A DNA stretch of 64,000 bases from Ottelia alismoides (Eukaryota > Streptophyta > Magnoliopsida > Alismatales > Hydrocharitaceae), in assembly GCA_037367405.1 (NCBI GenBank), contig JAZKJV010000602.1:186001-250000 (forward strand), written 5' to 3'. The notes under the pieces are model-generated. The model was given only the letters and a program-made list of their open reading frames with translations, was not told the DNA's origin and did not search any database. Positions 1 to 12,400 of this stretch are shown one piece after another. A program made the translations under genes and the position numbers. Every line of letters begins with the position of its first letter. The first letter of the stretch is position 1.

Positions 1-1959
1 TAACTCATTCTAGACTTCTAGGCGAGTATAGACTGTACATTATACAATCAATATTACGTCATTCATGCACGAGGTTTGTGCTGTCTCATCCTTGATGAGC
101 TTCTCCACCACAACTTGTACAACGACTAAAAGGTCAACATTTGTATCAAGACTGTTCTTGTATTGGCACTTCGGATTCAAGTAATACACTGGAGACAGAC
201 AATTCTCAAATTTTAATCCTTCTAAAATGCCTACCAAAATGGATTTAAAATATTTATTAGATAATACATACCAACCTTGTGAAGAGGATGTGAGAGCATG
301 CTGGACCATCGTTCGTCTATGATGTCCAACCATGCTTTTAATCCTCTCCCAACTGCTTCTCTAACCTTCTCCCTTATGCAGCGCATTGCCTCATAGATCA
401 CTCCCATAGTTTGCTTCTTGTCCCCATCTACGATATGTAATGCAGAAACAACTGGTTCCATTATCTTCATGATCCTCATCACGCCATCCCAGAAATGAAG
501 ATCATTGATGATTGTCTCCACCCTCCATCCTCCTTCGGTTCGAGCTTCTTGGTCTCGAACCATTCACCTTGGTAACATACGATCTTGAACCCTGTCTTGT
601 GTTGTTTGAAGCTTTGCAACGTTATAAAATTGGTTGCAAAACATGTGATACCAGGCCTTACCAGCTCAACATTACGCGTTCCCCTCATCAAAGTTAGCAC
701 TTTGGAATGGTTGTAAATGAAAGTCGTGATCATCCATACTTCTTCCATTACCTTTGCGATGAGCTTCCTCTTGTCGAAGTCCTTTAGAATTAGATCTATG
801 CAATGCATATCACATGGTGTCCAAAAAATATCGTAGCTGCTAGACTTCATTATCATTTCACCTGTTTTCTTGAAGTTGCTGCCATTATCCGTGACAATAT
901 GTACAATATTCTTTTTCCCATCATCATTAATGATGTCCTTCATCAACTTCAGCATGTACTTGTTGTCCTTCATCTGTTCAGATGCATCGACGGATTTAAA
1001 AAATGGTCTTATCGTCGCAGTAAACGATGAAGTTAATGATCTGCTTCTACGTATAGCTTGTCTAACCATCACACATCAGCGTCACGACGTACTTTGGCCA
1101 TCTCATCCTCAGTTCGGAGATGTACTCGTTCGTCTCCTCCTTCTCCTGCGCAAGATAGTTGTTCATCAGCTCCTTGGCAGTGGGAGCCTTCACTCTCGTT
1201 CCGTTGCGGTGATCTCATCAATGGCGTGCTGTAAAAAAGGTCCACTAGCGACATAGGTTGGGATGCTCTCCCCAAAGAAGAGCTTGCCAATGGCCTTGCA
1301 CACTCTCTCCTGTGCATTGGTGAACATCTCCTTCACCGTCTTTTGTTTCAGATCCCTGCTTGGCTTGTACTGTATGGACCCGCTCCTCGTCAAGTATGGT
1401 TTCAGTCCCTTCCCCTTGTGTTTCTTAGTGGGCAGTGGTACTGGTGCACCTCTAAAACCATTCCCACTACCATCGACATCAGGGAGGCCACCACGTTCTC
1501 CACTGAGTTCTCTCCTCTCAAACTCGCTCTTCATGGACTCTTTTGTCGCCCTCTTATATGCCCTCATCTCCGTTGCGGTCCGAATGTCATCGAGATAGAC
1601 AAAGTCCTCGTCATCTGAATCTGAGAGGACATTGAACTCCTTCTCAAATATGAATTCTGTGAACTCACATCCCTCCTGGACCTTTCCATATCCTTCTCCT
1701 TTTCCCCCTCAATGTTGGCCTTCAACTAGTCCCTCACGTCTTTTGGATAACGAGTGCACATGGCAATATTTTTATTCTTACCAACAAGATGGTGCTTTAA
1801 TCTAGTAATACTCCTTCCTCTCAACCTCTTCCCACAGAAGTTACACTGTGTTTTCACTTTGTTGCCATCTAAAGCGGCAGCATACCTCCTACCAATTTCT
1901 CCACCGACTAAGTCCAACTGTCCATGAGAACCATCAGAGTCTGAACCGGAGTGTGCCAT
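1..1959 (-). pseudogene. hAT transposase (BED finger + DUF659), broken, cut by window edge
   Basis: Minus-strand remains of an autonomous hAT transposase. The N-terminal piece (1726-1959, start ATG at 1959) has a BED-type zinc finger: CNFCGK (C39, C42), H57 and C68 in 77 residues. After a lysine-rich stretch (1190-1567) comes a DUF659/RNase-H-like segment at 479-1072 with IVTDNGSNFKK and WTPCDMHCIDLIL, the usual core motifs of plant hAT proteins. A further piece at 231-563 continues the family alignment, and 40-333 holds a PVYYLNPKCQYK-like block. The C-terminal dimerisation domain would lie beyond position 1. Several frame changes and stops separate the pieces, so I treat it as dead; some breaks could be introns. 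Family assignment is firm; intron structure is not. Confidence 0.8.
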
Positions 1960-2007
1960 GATCTTGAATCCTTAATTTGTTGTATACAGCTGAAATCTGA
2001 AAAAACA

Positions 2008-3061
2008 CAAAAAAATCAAAAGCCCCAAATTTTATGAAAAAAACTTCTATAATATGTAGATATATTTTTTTATTCCCGGATTTAATTAATTACACACCTT
2101 CACTTAACAAAAATCACAATGAAATAATATTTCTTAAGTCTAAAACAAGAGATCCAACTCTATTCATCCATAACATCACTTAACAAATACAAAAAATCAA
2201 ATGCCCCAAATTTCATGAACAAAATTCTCAATAAATTGTAGATATATTTTTTTATTTTTGGATTTAATTAATTACACCCCTTTAACGAAAATCACCATGA
2301 AATAATGTTTCCTAAGTCTAATACAAGGGATCAAACTCCATTCATTCATAACATCATTTAATTAATACACAAAAATCAAAAACTCCAAATTTCATTAGCA
2401 AAAACCTCAATAAATTGTAGATTTTTTTTAATTTTCGGATTTAATTAATCACACACCTTTACTTAACAAAAATCACCATGAAATAATGTTTCCTAAGTCT
2501 AAAACAAGAGATCCAACTCCATTCATCCATAACATTATTTAATAAATGCACAAAAATCAAACCACCATATTTTATGAATAAAATTCTCAATAAATTGTAG
2601 ATATATTTTTCTATTTTTGGATTTAATTAATTACACACCTTTACTTAACAAAAATCACCATGAAATAATGTTTCCTAAGTCTAAAACAAGAGATCAAACT
2701 CCATTCATTGATAACATCACTTCATAAATAAACAAAAATCAGAAGCTCCAAATTTCATGAACAAAAATCTCAATAAATTGTATATATATTTTTAATTTTC
2801 GGATTTAATTAATTACACACCTTTACTTAACAAAAATCGCCATGAAATAATGTTTCCTAAGTCTAAAACAAGAGATCCAACTCCATTCATCCATAACATC
2901 ACTTAATAAATACACAAAAATCAAAAGTCCTAAATTTCGTGAACAAAATTCTCAATAAATTGTATATATATATTTATTTTCGGATTTAATTTATTACACA
3001 CCTTCACTTAACAAAAATCACCATGAAAGTCTAAAACATGAGATCCAACATCATTCATTCC
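2008..3061. repeat. Tandem satellite, unit about 181 bp, six copies
   Basis: An AT-rich unit recurs head to tail. The landmark AAATCACCATGAAATAATG (or a close variant) recurs near 2109, 2288, 2468, 2650, 2831 and 3012, a spacing of 179-182 bp. Each unit also carries a GGATTTAATTAATTACAC block and a CCAAATTTCATGAACAAAA-like block. It starts about 50 bp upstream of the hAT start codon on that gene's 5' side, so it may belong to the hAT element's 5' region. Confidence 0.85.
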
Positions 3062-3295
3062 AAATTTAAAAAAAAAGATTATGCATCAAATAACCACCAT
3101 GAACAAAATTTCGAACTAATTTTTTAATTTTATTCATCAAAGAGAAGATCATACCTCAAAATGCAATGGAAATATGGAGGAAGGGCATTTAAGCAACTAC
3201 AACCTTCACCGTCGATATGCTCGAAATGGAGGGCGAAATGGCATTTTTATAACTGAAATGGGACTCGAAACCTTGCAAATTAAGAAAGGAATATG

Positions 3296-3455
3296 CTCTG
3301 TTTCGGCGATATATCCTCGACAACCGATATATCGTCGATATATCGGCGATATCGCCAAAATCGGGTAAATGGAGATACAAGGGGATATCGAGATACTGGG
3401 GTTGACGAAACTGAAATATCGGCGATATATCGTTGATATATCGCAGATACGGTCT
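3296..3455. repeat. CGATATATCG palindrome cluster, probable MITE remnant
   Basis: Several copies of CGATATATCG and close variants are packed between a truncated copia PBS and unassigned DNA. The motif matches the better-delimited element at 46002-46215. No terminal repeat or target duplication could be fixed here, so the ends are approximate. Confidence 0.5.
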
Positions 3456-3460
3456 TCCAT

Positions 3461-3783
3461 GTTTGATACCATGTTAAAAAATGAAGAATACGGAAGCGTA
3501 GTATCAGAGAATTAGAATAAACATGGAAGAACACCAGGATTTTACGTGGAACCCTACTCCCTAAGGAGTTGAATGAAAACACAGGAGAAAGCCTCAAAGG
3601 ACTGACGTGTTTATTGCACTTTCTCTCATATAATACAATGGATTTGGGGCTTCTTATATAGCCTATACTGACCCTCCAAGTCCCACAAGTAATAGATGTG
3701 GGGCTAAACCACTGGATGTGGTAATTGGACCATGAAGGGATCCAATTACCCATCTACACATGAGTGGCGCATGCACTCCAACA
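3461..3783 (-). mobile_element. Copia LTR with adjacent primer-binding site, minus strand
   Basis: Read on the minus strand, the LTR starts TGTTGGAGTGCATG at 3783 and ends TTTTTTAACA at 3472 (312 bp, TG...CA). Directly after it (3471-3461) is TGGTATCAAAC, a primer-binding site resembling the initiator-Met tRNA complement TGGTATCAGAGC. The LTR has a TATATAAG box and shares long blocks (GGGACTTGGAGGGTC, GTAGGGTTCCAC) with the plus-strand LTR at 46605-46874, so both belong to one family. The internal region is missing; CGATATATCG sequence follows the PBS. Confidence 0.75.
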
Positions 3784-4067
3784 CTATCATTTCACTTTCA
3801 CATATAATTATTATTTATTATCTAAAGTAGAAGTAGATTTGGACATGTGATTGGGCATGATGTTGTTTCTTCTACACTTATAGGTTCAACAGGAAATTGT
3901 TTCCACGAATAAAGAATTCTTCTCAGTAGATGAATCATTTAATATCTACGAGGATAGAGTCACATAGGAAGAGGAGTCAAGAATATTGGGTTTTTTTTCA
4001 AAACTTGGATGTTTTTGAGAAAGATAGCAACTTTGAGAAATTATTACAAGAAAAGCTTTGAAAATGG

Positions 4068-4589
4068 CTAACAAAAGTGGAGAGGAGCCTCTACTGTTGT
4101 ACGTGATATGAAAATTCCTTTGAAAATTAAAGGAAAGTATTACAAAGCACCCATAAGAGCTGCTACGCTCTATTGATATGATTGTTGGCATGTGAACCAT
4201 AGACGTGTCTAAAGAATGACAATAACAGAAATGAAAATGTTACGATCGATGCGTGGTCATACACAAAAAGATTAGATTCAAAACAACGTGATTAAAAGGA
4301 AATTTGATGTAGCTCTGGTTTAGGATAAGATTGGAGAGAACCACTTAAGATGGTTTGACCGTTTGCAAAGGAGGTTTGCTGATGCCCTAGTTAGAAGATG
4401 CGAGATTTGGGATGTTGTGCGGGCTAAGAGAGGTCGGGGAAGGTCTAAGATGTGTTGGAAGGAGACTATCCGCAGGGAACTTAATTACTCGTATCTAATG
4501 CCAAGAATGACCCAAAATATATTTGAATGGAGGCAACGAAGCAATGTACTCAACTCTACTTAATGTGGGAGAAGGTTTTGTTGTATTAT
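4068..4589 (+). mobile_element. 5'-truncated RTE-type LINE copy with 16-bp target duplication
   Basis: Translations in changing frames give the C-terminal end of plant RTE reverse transcriptase, including IPLKIKGKYYK, then HLRWFDRLQRR and RRCEIWDVVRAKRGRGR, ending near 4563. The copy is exactly bounded by AAAGCTTTGAAAATGG at 4052-4067 and 4590-4605, a perfect 16-bp target-site duplication. Frameshifts show it is dead. The 3' end reads GGTTTTGTTGTATTAT, like the TTG-rich ends of this clade. Confidence 0.85.
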
Positions 4590-4644
4590 AAAGCTTTGAA
4601 AATGGTGGATTTTACTGCCTTGTATGCATCTTGTATGCATGGGC

Positions 4645-4868
4645 CATTGCCTCAAATTTCAGTAAAATTCGGTCGAATTTCTGTCAAATATCAATATCCA
4701 ATCGAAATTGAAATTCGACCAAAATGACCGAAATATGGTGATCCTAGTACAAAAAATGACGGAAATGACCAAAATTTTGGTCGAAATTCCATCGAAATTC
4801 CAACGAAATTCTATTTTGGTCGATACTGAAATTGTGTCCGAATTCCGAAATTGACATTTAAGGCCTTG
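4645..4868. mobile_element. hAT-like MITE, GAAATTTCGG family, copy 1
   Basis: This 224-bp element begins CATTGCCTCAAATTTC and ends GACATTTAAGGCCTTG, matching the termini of the copies at 20353-20578 and 31724-31950. Its body is filled with GAAATT/AATTTC palindromic motifs. Flanking octamers are GCATGGGC and GCATACGT (5 of 8 match), an eroded target duplication. It is non-coding. Confidence 0.75.
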
Positions 4869-5665
4869 GCATACGTTAGGGGAAGGAGATTGGGCAGACA
4901 TTTGGGAATTGCATGAATCTTGTACAACACGTAAATAGGATGCCAAAGATGAATAATATGGGGGCACACATGACATTTGTGAAGGTGATGCGTGCAATTC
5001 TTGGTTGGGAAGTTGAGAAGTTGTCCACTATTGAGTACAATGCAAATGAAGATCCAAAACAGTGATCAATCAACATTTTCACTTCAAAGGTAAAGCCTAA
5101 AATTTTCACTTCAATGTTAAAGCCCATACCCGTGATTTCTTGTAAACTTATAGATACATAACAACAACAAAGCCTTTTCCCATAATTAAATAGGGTCTGC
5201 TACATGGATTCTTCGCCTACATTCAGATCTATCTTGGGTTAATATGAGGCTTATATCCAAAAAACTAAGATCCCTTCGTATAGTCTCTTTCCGAGACTTC
5301 CTGGGCCGTCCTCGCCATTTTTTAACCGGCTCAAAATCCTAACACTCGCATCTCCTAACTGGTGCATCAGCTGACCTTTACAATTGACTAAGCCATCTTA
5401 ACCGGTTTTCTTGCATCTTATCATCGATCAGAGTTACACCAACTTTCTTTCTGATTGCATCATTTCGGATCCGATCTTTACATGTGTGTGTACACATCCA
5501 CCTTAGCATTTACATTTCTATCACAACCATTCTCTGCACATGTCTATGGTTCACATGCCAATATTCAGATCCATAAAGCATAGCAGGTCTCACGACTACT
5601 TTGTTTAACTTTCCTTTAATTTTTAAAGGAATTTTCTTATCACAAAGAACAACAGAGGCTCCTCT

Positions 5666-6698
5666 CTACTTTAGCCAGCCTGCATTTATTCCATTAGTAA
5701 CATCTCCATCAATTTCCCCATCATATTGCATAATAGATCCCAGATATATAAAAGAATCTCTCTTCTGAATGTTATTGTCACAAATTTTCACCTCGATTCC
5801 TTCACCATTGCTTCCATCAAAGGTGCACTCCCTATATTCCGTCTTAGCCCTACTTATACGAAATCCTTTAGTCTCCAATGCATGTCTCCAAACCTCAAGC
5901 TTCTCATTTAATCCATCTCTAGTCTCGTCAATCAACACAATATCATCGACAAATAACATACACCAGGGCAACTCATCCTGAATGTGACTTCTCAACTCGT
6001 CCATAATCTAAGTAAAGAGAAATGGGCTTAAAGCTGAACTTTGATGTAAACCAATGTTGATATCAAAATAGCCAGTCTTCCTAGATGAGGTCCTTACACA
6101 GGATAAAACTTTATCATACATATCCTTTATGAATTTAATATATAGGACATGTACTTGTCTCTTCTCTAAAATTCTTCATAATATCTCTCGTGGGACAGAA
6201 TCATAAGCCTTCTCCAAATTAATAAAGATCGTATGGATGTTCTTCCTTTTAGCTTTTTAAATCTCCATTGTTCTCAACAAATGGATGGCTTCAATAGTTG
6301 AAAGACCTGGCATGAATCCAAATTGGTTTTCTTTTACTTTGAAAACTTGCCTCAACCTTCTTTCGATCACACGTTCTCAAATTTTCATAGTGTGACTCAT
6401 CAGCTTGATACATCTGTAATTTGACCAATTTTGAATCTCCTTTGTTCTTATAAAGAGGCACCACGATACTCATCCAATCTCCAGGCGTTTTCTTGTTTCG
6501 CCAAATAACATTGAATAGATTCGTAATCCAAGTTAAACTACTCTTACCTAAAACTCTCCATACTTCTACAGGAATGTCATCCGGTCCTACACCTTTCCCA
6601 AGACTCATAATCTTTAAAGCTTCCTCTACTTCGTTTCTTTGTATTCGTCTATAGCTTGCACGATTCAAATAACTTTCGCTACTTGCTAGATCACCCAA
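5666..6698 (-). pseudogene. RTE reverse transcriptase, broken
   Basis: The segment at 6291-6698 has EVEEALKIMSLGKGVGPDDIPVE and WMSIVVPLYKNKGD, the fingers region of RTE reverse transcriptase. The segment at 5666-6004 carries LFVDDIVLI, the FxDD catalytic motif, followed by FIYLGSIMQYDG. Between them (6005-6290) the expected KAYD region is present only in scrambled frames. The catalytic aspartates survive but the reading frame does not. Confidence 0.8.
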
Positions 6699-7434
6699 AG
6701 TGATCTATCTATTTCCTTCCCCAATGAAAAGTGTATGTAAGTACTACTCCCATCTAGTCTCGATATCCTTCTGAGTAACAAGTACGTGACTTTCCTCGTC
6801 CTTAATGCATCTCACTTGAGAAAGGCCGTTGGTCTTTCTTTCTTTTGCTTTGACCAACTTGAATATATCCTTCTGGCCATCCTTAGAGTCCAGATTTTTA
6901 TACAAAACTTCATAAGCTTTTGACTTAGCTTCGCTTACAGCCTTCTTTGGTTCCTTTTTCGCTATTTGGTAGTTTATGACGTTTCATCTATTCTATCCTT
7001 AGACAGCTTTAAAGCATGCTCTTTTAATTTTTATCTTTCTTGCACACCTTCACTCCATCACCAATCCTCTTTTTGACCTGGAGCTCCTCCTTTTGACTCG
7101 CCTAGCATCTTTTTGGCTACCTTTCGGATACAAGATGCTACTGCCTCCCATATCTTGTTTGTACTTTCGCTACAATCCCAAGATAAGCCGTCTAAAACCT
7201 TCTCCCTGAAGCTCGATTGCTTCAGTGGAAGATTCCACCATCTAGTTATAGTGATCTTAGAAACCCTCATTTTCTTTACCAGCCCTTTTATTTGCCTATC
7301 CAAGACTACAAGCGATGCTGGGTTGTCAAACTCTCTCATGTGATTACTTTGCAATCTTTACAACAAAACCGATTTCTTCTTTTCAACACAATGTAATCTA
7401 TCCGTGTTCTAGTTAGGCCACTCTTATAAGTAAT

Positions 7435-8290
7435 TTAATGCTCCTCCCTCTTCTTGAAGAGAGTGTTTACTATGCAAAGATCATATGCCGTTACGAAATC
7501 CAGAATGGCTTTTCCTTCCTCATTTCTATCCCCAAAACTATTTCCTCCATGAACACTAGCATGCCCTGAAGCATCTTTTCTCACGTGTCCATTAAGATCT
7601 CCACCTATGCAAATCATCTCTCTCTTTTTTTTGAAATCCTGAAACGAGGGGGATATACTCGTTGGTGTTCGTCCCAAATTTTATTCAAAAAGCGAAGATA
7701 GAAGCAAGGAGTATAATACAAACACACACCCACAAGAGAGAGCAGTTACAAGACCCATTCCTCCACCAAACGCTTGGCATGAATCCCCACGTTCTCCTTA
7801 TAGAACAGTTGGCCCTTGAAAAGCAAATCATTCCTACCCAGCCAAACAACCAAAAGCAAATCATCTCTCTTTGTGGGATTCCTTGTAAAATCTTATCCAG
7901 ATCCTCCTAAAAAGCTTGTTTAGTCCTTTCAACTAAACCAATTTGCGGTGCATAAACTGAGATGATATTCAGAATTTCTTCTTCAAGCACCAACATTAGC
8001 AAAATAATCCGATCCCCGAATCTTTGCACCTCAACCATACAATCCTTCAAATCCTTATGAACAACCACTCCAACACCATTTATGCCCTTATCTTTACATG
8101 AGTACCAAAGTTTAAAGCATGTTTTCTCGATCTCCTTTGTTTTTTCTCCAACCCATTTAGTCTCTTGAAGACATAGTATATGAATCTTCCTTCTTTCCAT
8201 CGTATCCACTATCTCCATCACTTTTCCAGTAAAGTGCCAATATTCCAACTACCAATCCGCTACTTCCTTTGCAATCTCTTTTGGACCAAC
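7435..8290 (-). pseudogene. RTE endonuclease domain (APE type), interrupted
   Basis: The minus-strand translation begins MEYWHFTGKVMEIVDTMERR at 8248, with LCLQETKWVG carrying the metal-binding glutamate, then IISVYAPQ. The family usually reads WNIGTLTGK here, so a frameshift precedes it. After a premature stop near 7910 and the L1 insertion, the frame resumes at 7623 with REMICIGGDLNGHV, the GDLN endonuclease motif. Removing the insertion and one target-duplication copy joins the two halves in frame. It is non-functional. Confidence 0.8.
7624..7855 (-). mobile_element. 5'-truncated L1 LINE tail inside the RTE, 15-bp target duplication
   Basis: A poly-T run at 7625-7632 (poly-A on the minus strand) begins the insertion. 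Minus-strand translation gives VWLGRNDLLFKGQLFYKENV, the extreme C-terminus of plant L1 ORF2, closely like the L1s ending at 23129 and 25609. The flanks are GCAAATCATCTCTCT at 7609-7623 and 7856-7870, a perfect 15-bp duplication, which proves insertion into the older RTE. Confidence 0.9.
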
Positions 8291-8510
8291 TTCTTTACTC
8301 GCATGTGTTTATGCGAGAATCCTTGCAAATTTTGGACTGCATCCGGACAGTGTGTAGCGGAACTAGCTTATTTACCCGCACGCGTTCCTCATGCGAGAAC
8401 CCTTGCAAATTCTGAACTACATCTAGGCTGCGATGTAGCGATCCTTGCCAATTTTTCATTGCATTTGGGCGATGCAATGTAGCGCAAGTAGGGAACGCTC
8501 CAACTGAATC

Positions 8511-11100
8511 TATATGTTTGCTTAAATTCATGTTGAAAAGATCCTACTCTCATGATATAACTTCTTAAATGGTATTTTATTTAAAAATGGTATTTAGGAA
8601 GTTGTCTTTGACTGTTTTACGCTGGTTATCTGCTACCTAACACAACCCTCCTCATTTACCCAGACTTGGGACTGAACATGGCTGAGTTCCCTGTAAACTT
8701 AGAGATAAACAAATTAAATCAAAGATAAATGTATCTGTTTCAAATTGAACTTGATTAAGAGCTCAATATGCATGAGTTCGCGCATGCTTATATGTTCATG
8801 GAACACCAAGTTCGCACTTGTTATAAATTTCTCCATGCGCATATATGTTCATGGAACACCAAGTTCGCACTTGTATATAAATTTCTCCATATTTAAAACT
8901 CGAGTAAGATGAAATCTTATATTTTCTGTTCGTGTCAGATTTTTTAACAAGACACATTTGGAGGAAGATGAAATCTTAGAATTCATTTTGATGTTGTGCC
9001 CGTTTTAAAAGTGGGGTGTTTTAATACAGAATCCCTTCAAACTCAGAAATTTTCCTTAAGAATTCCATATACCTCAATGGCATAAAAGATCTTTACTTCG
9101 GTTGTTTATAATTCCTCTCATGCCATCTGAATGAAAAGATGTTCTATTAGCAAACACCTTATTTCGAAATGGGTAAAAAGATAATTTGCGTCCTCAGAAT
9201 TATGATTTTTTTCTTTTAAATTGATTGTGGGAGTTCACCGAACTTGCTCCAAAAAATTGCCTGAGACAGCCTATCGAGAAAATGAAAAATCTCACGGTCA
9301 TTAAAAGAGATTGTTCAATTGCTGTAGCTTACTCTTTTTCCATTATTTACATCAACAGTGTATCCTGATGCACAAGTCGATGCGTTAGTTCACTATTTAA
9401 AATTAAGCATCTCATTTATAATATCACAGGCTTATTTCTTGACAAAAGTCCAAAAAAATCAAGATTTTCTGGGAAATTCCAGTTAACTATTCAGATATAC
9501 TCCAGATTCTGTGTTTATCATTTCCTTTACAACAACAAAGCTTTTTCCCACAACAAAGCCATTTATCATTCCCTTTGAAATTTAAAAATTATTGATGATG
9601 CATTCATTCCCGATGAACTTTGCTGATGAACTTTGCTTTGTTGGTGGATCGTATTCCTACATCTTAAAACACATTGTTTTTCCTGATTGCATTCTTTATT
9701 ATGGTCTAACAGGAGGAGGAAGAGGATGTGCACCATGAAGCTTGCCCTCGTCAGGATTAGGATGTGCGCAGAGCTGCCCTCTAACAACAATGATGATTCC
9801 ATAAAGAGAGCAATCCAAATCAGCTCTCCATAATATTAAGAAAGTTCTGACATAGTTCAGACAAGCTTCCATTTCAATGATAAGATTTTACAGGGATCCA
9901 TGTTGATGATGTAAAATTTTCAAGTAGTTCTACTATGCTAACAATTTTCTTGTTTTTATTTTTTCCGTGTTAATGAAAATGTATTACTTAGGTTTTCAGT
10001 ATATAAACCATGACAAGCATTTTGCACAGGTTCTGGCAGTCGATCAGAGCTGCTCGTGTCATCAAGGAGGTGGTAGATTGGAAAAGATTATATAAGTCAC
10101 TGTTCATTTCTCATTGCGCATATGAACTTTTGGCATTCTCCTTGGATTTCTTAGGAAGAATTCGATCATGAGTTTACGATGCAGATGCTCTAACTAAACA
10201 TTCGGTATCGTTCCCCCTTAATATTTGTAGTTAACAACTGATCATGTTTGTGGCTGCCTTTTAGCAATGAGTCCATGTAGCTGAACCTACTTGATACCGA
10301 GTTAATCTTGATAATTTTGATTTGATCTTACTTTATTTTTTTGACCGGACGATAAAGAAAAACACCTGGGCGGACGTGCAATCATAACAATCGTTTTGAA
10401 CCAGTGCATCGATAACAATCAACTAGTTCGGAATTTTGATAACAATCCCTTTTTGTTTTTGATAAAGGAAAACCAACTTCATGTTTTCCCCTCCCTTTTT
10501 GGTTGACCGATGAGTTGTAAGATGGTTAAGTGCAATTGATCCATCATACCTTTGGGTTGTTAGTCGATTAAAAGCATTCTCCAAAATGTTCAGTATACTT
10601 TTGCGAGATCGACGAAAAGGTGGAATACGCATGGTTATGGGAGGTTTAGTAGATCGATCGCACCCTGTTGGTTGACTGATCAATTTACACCTATTGCAGA
10701 GCAGGTCTTTGATCTTCATCTTCATTCCTTGCTTTTTCACTACCCCAAAGTTGACACTCCCATTACGATGCGAAATGTGCAACATTCTAGAACACAGAAT
10801 AAGATACGTAGATAGGCATTCAATCACCACATCATAGCATGTGAAACTTGAGTGGAATCAACAATAAAAAGAAGGCGGTGACTTCGTTATATGCAAAGAT
10901 GTTCCCTTTAGATCTTCTCTCACGTGTAAAGGGCTTATCCAATTCTCTGCTGACTGTGAGATCACGTGCATTGGGTTGAGCCATTCTGTGCAAGTGTGTT
11001 ATGGGATTGTCTATTGGATGTATTTCGACAAGTTTCAACAATGGTTTGACGATGCTCCAACGATGGCTGTGATGAAGGATGGCGATGACTGATTATGTTT
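8511..11100. other. Unassigned AT-rich DNA
   Basis: No gene can be supported here. A 33-bp stretch at 9528-9560 (TTTACAACAACAAAGC... on the plus strand) resembles an RTE 3' tail on the minus strand, and 10262-10305 resembles another RTE tail. Minus-strand open frames at 10423-10830 and 10832-11041 show no recognisable domain and are probably chance or old transposon sequence. Confidence 0.5.
8789..8894. repeat. Tandem duplication, 53-bp unit, two copies
   Basis: TATATGTTCATGGAACACC starts at 8789 and again at 8842, followed by AAGTTCGCACTTG and AAATTTCTCCAT in both copies. Small differences (for example TTATAAA versus TATATAAA) show some age. Confidence 0.8.
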
Positions 11101-11199
11101 TTAGTTTAGGATGATAATGCAATATCTATGTATAATATTATATCCGAATTTGGATCCAGTTTAGATATTCAAGTATGTATTGACTCTTTTAACACTTTA

Positions 11200-11510
11200 A
11201 TGACTATATCTTAAGCTTATAAACTTTTGAAAGTATAGAAATTTTTGGACGTTACACCTTTTTCCATCTTGCTTTTCATACTTTATCATTCAATTCCCCA
11301 GCTGCACATATGGTATCAGAGCTCCCCATTTTTTTATTTTTTTCTAGTAACTTTTATAACAATAGGATGGATTAGGTCACATAATATCAATGTGATTTCA
11401 TTCAAAACTTCAACCCAATTCGAGGCTCCCATCACATCTATCAAGCTCATCGAATTTCAACGGTCTCATAATTGCTAAAATTGACCCCTTAATATGGACA
11501 AGTTAAGAAT
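11200..11510 (+). mobile_element. Copia 5' end: LTR end, PBS and start of gag
   Basis: TGGTATCAGAGC at 11311-11322 matches the initiator-Met tRNA primer-binding site of plant copia elements. It follows a CTGCACA LTR end near 11308. Downstream, the frame ending at 11478 reads FEAPITSIKLIEFQRSH, resembling the copia gag N-terminus that normally continues LDGSNYxxW. It breaks off with stops after 11478, and no further gag or pol follows. The LTR's left boundary was not found. Confidence 0.65.
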
Positions 11511-12400
11511 GCATGTTTTTAACCAAATTTAGTCGGTCAAGTTTCATAAAAGTACAACAAAAAAGTTAAAATAAAGATGGAGGGGTGGCTAATTTAGCTC
11601 CCTCCTTGGGGGTAGCCGCATTTTACCCATAATTTATAAAAATCATCCTTAGTTATTCTCTTCTTCCTTTCCTCAACTTCCCAACAATATGTGCTAAAAA
11701 GTGTCCATCTTTCTTTTAATAATGAGAAAAAGGATGAAATCTGGCATTTTTTTCAGAGTAGACGATCGAGGTGGAGGAGGAAGCATTGAGAAAGGGAGAA
11801 GAGAAAGTTGAGAAGGTAATTGACAAAGTTTTTAAAGTTCGTGGTGTAAAATCCCCTATATTATTGGATCATAGGGTCCTTTTTGAAGATGTTAGGTGGT
11901 TGAGTCGAATGATTTCAGAAAGACATACGGTGAAACTCTTTGATTGACCTCTACGAGGGAAAGTTCTATTTTATATGTATCCAACAATTAAATTTAAAAT
12001 AGATTTTTTGAATCATCCTATAATACTATCATTAAAATACATAACTACAAGTTCGAGTGGAGAAAACTTACGGTTATGCCTGGTCTTGTTGCCTTATGCC
12101 GCATTCGAATCCTTAGTTATTGCCATATCTTGTATCAATATTTAATTTTTTTTACGGTTGATATCCACATTAGATTAGTATTTGAATACTTATATCCATA
12201 TTTGATAATTTTTCAAATATTATAATCGTGTATATCAATAATCATTTTCATCTCTGTTGCTGTGTCTGTTGGTTATTGTTTCTTTTGGCATGTATTCTTT
12301 CAATTTTCTCAAATGAATATATTAGCTTCTCTTGCTTGCTAAAAAAGGAACTTATAAGTAATTACATAGTATTTTTGTTGTCCTTTATACATCACAAACG
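11511..12400. other. Unassigned DNA
   Basis: No coding or RNA feature is supported. Around 11813-11855 the sequence GGTAATTGACAAAGTTT and the following AAATCCCC resemble one terminal repeat of the MITE at 13250-13491, possibly a single eroded end of the same family. Confidence 0.4.

Larger units (their letters stand above)
5161..8510 (-). mobile_element. RTE-type LINE, minus strand, decayed
   Basis: Near full-length but broken non-LTR retrotransposon. In coding order: a GC-rich 5' region with two related blocks (8296-8347 and 8370-8425), endonuclease (7435-8290), linker (7058-7354), reverse transcriptase (5666-6698), and a C-terminal tail (5270-5660) with RWMCTHTCKDRIRND. The 3' end on the minus strand is GGCTTTGTTGTTGTT at about 5161, typical of plant RTE elements. 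It carries an L1 insertion at 7624-7855. Many stops and frameshifts are present. Confidence 0.85.

Noticed and set aside
9713..9845. Exon-like segment after a TCTAACAG acceptor (GAGGAGGAAGAGGATG...)
   Set aside because: No donor, no recognisable protein and stops in the likely frames; cannot be told from chance.
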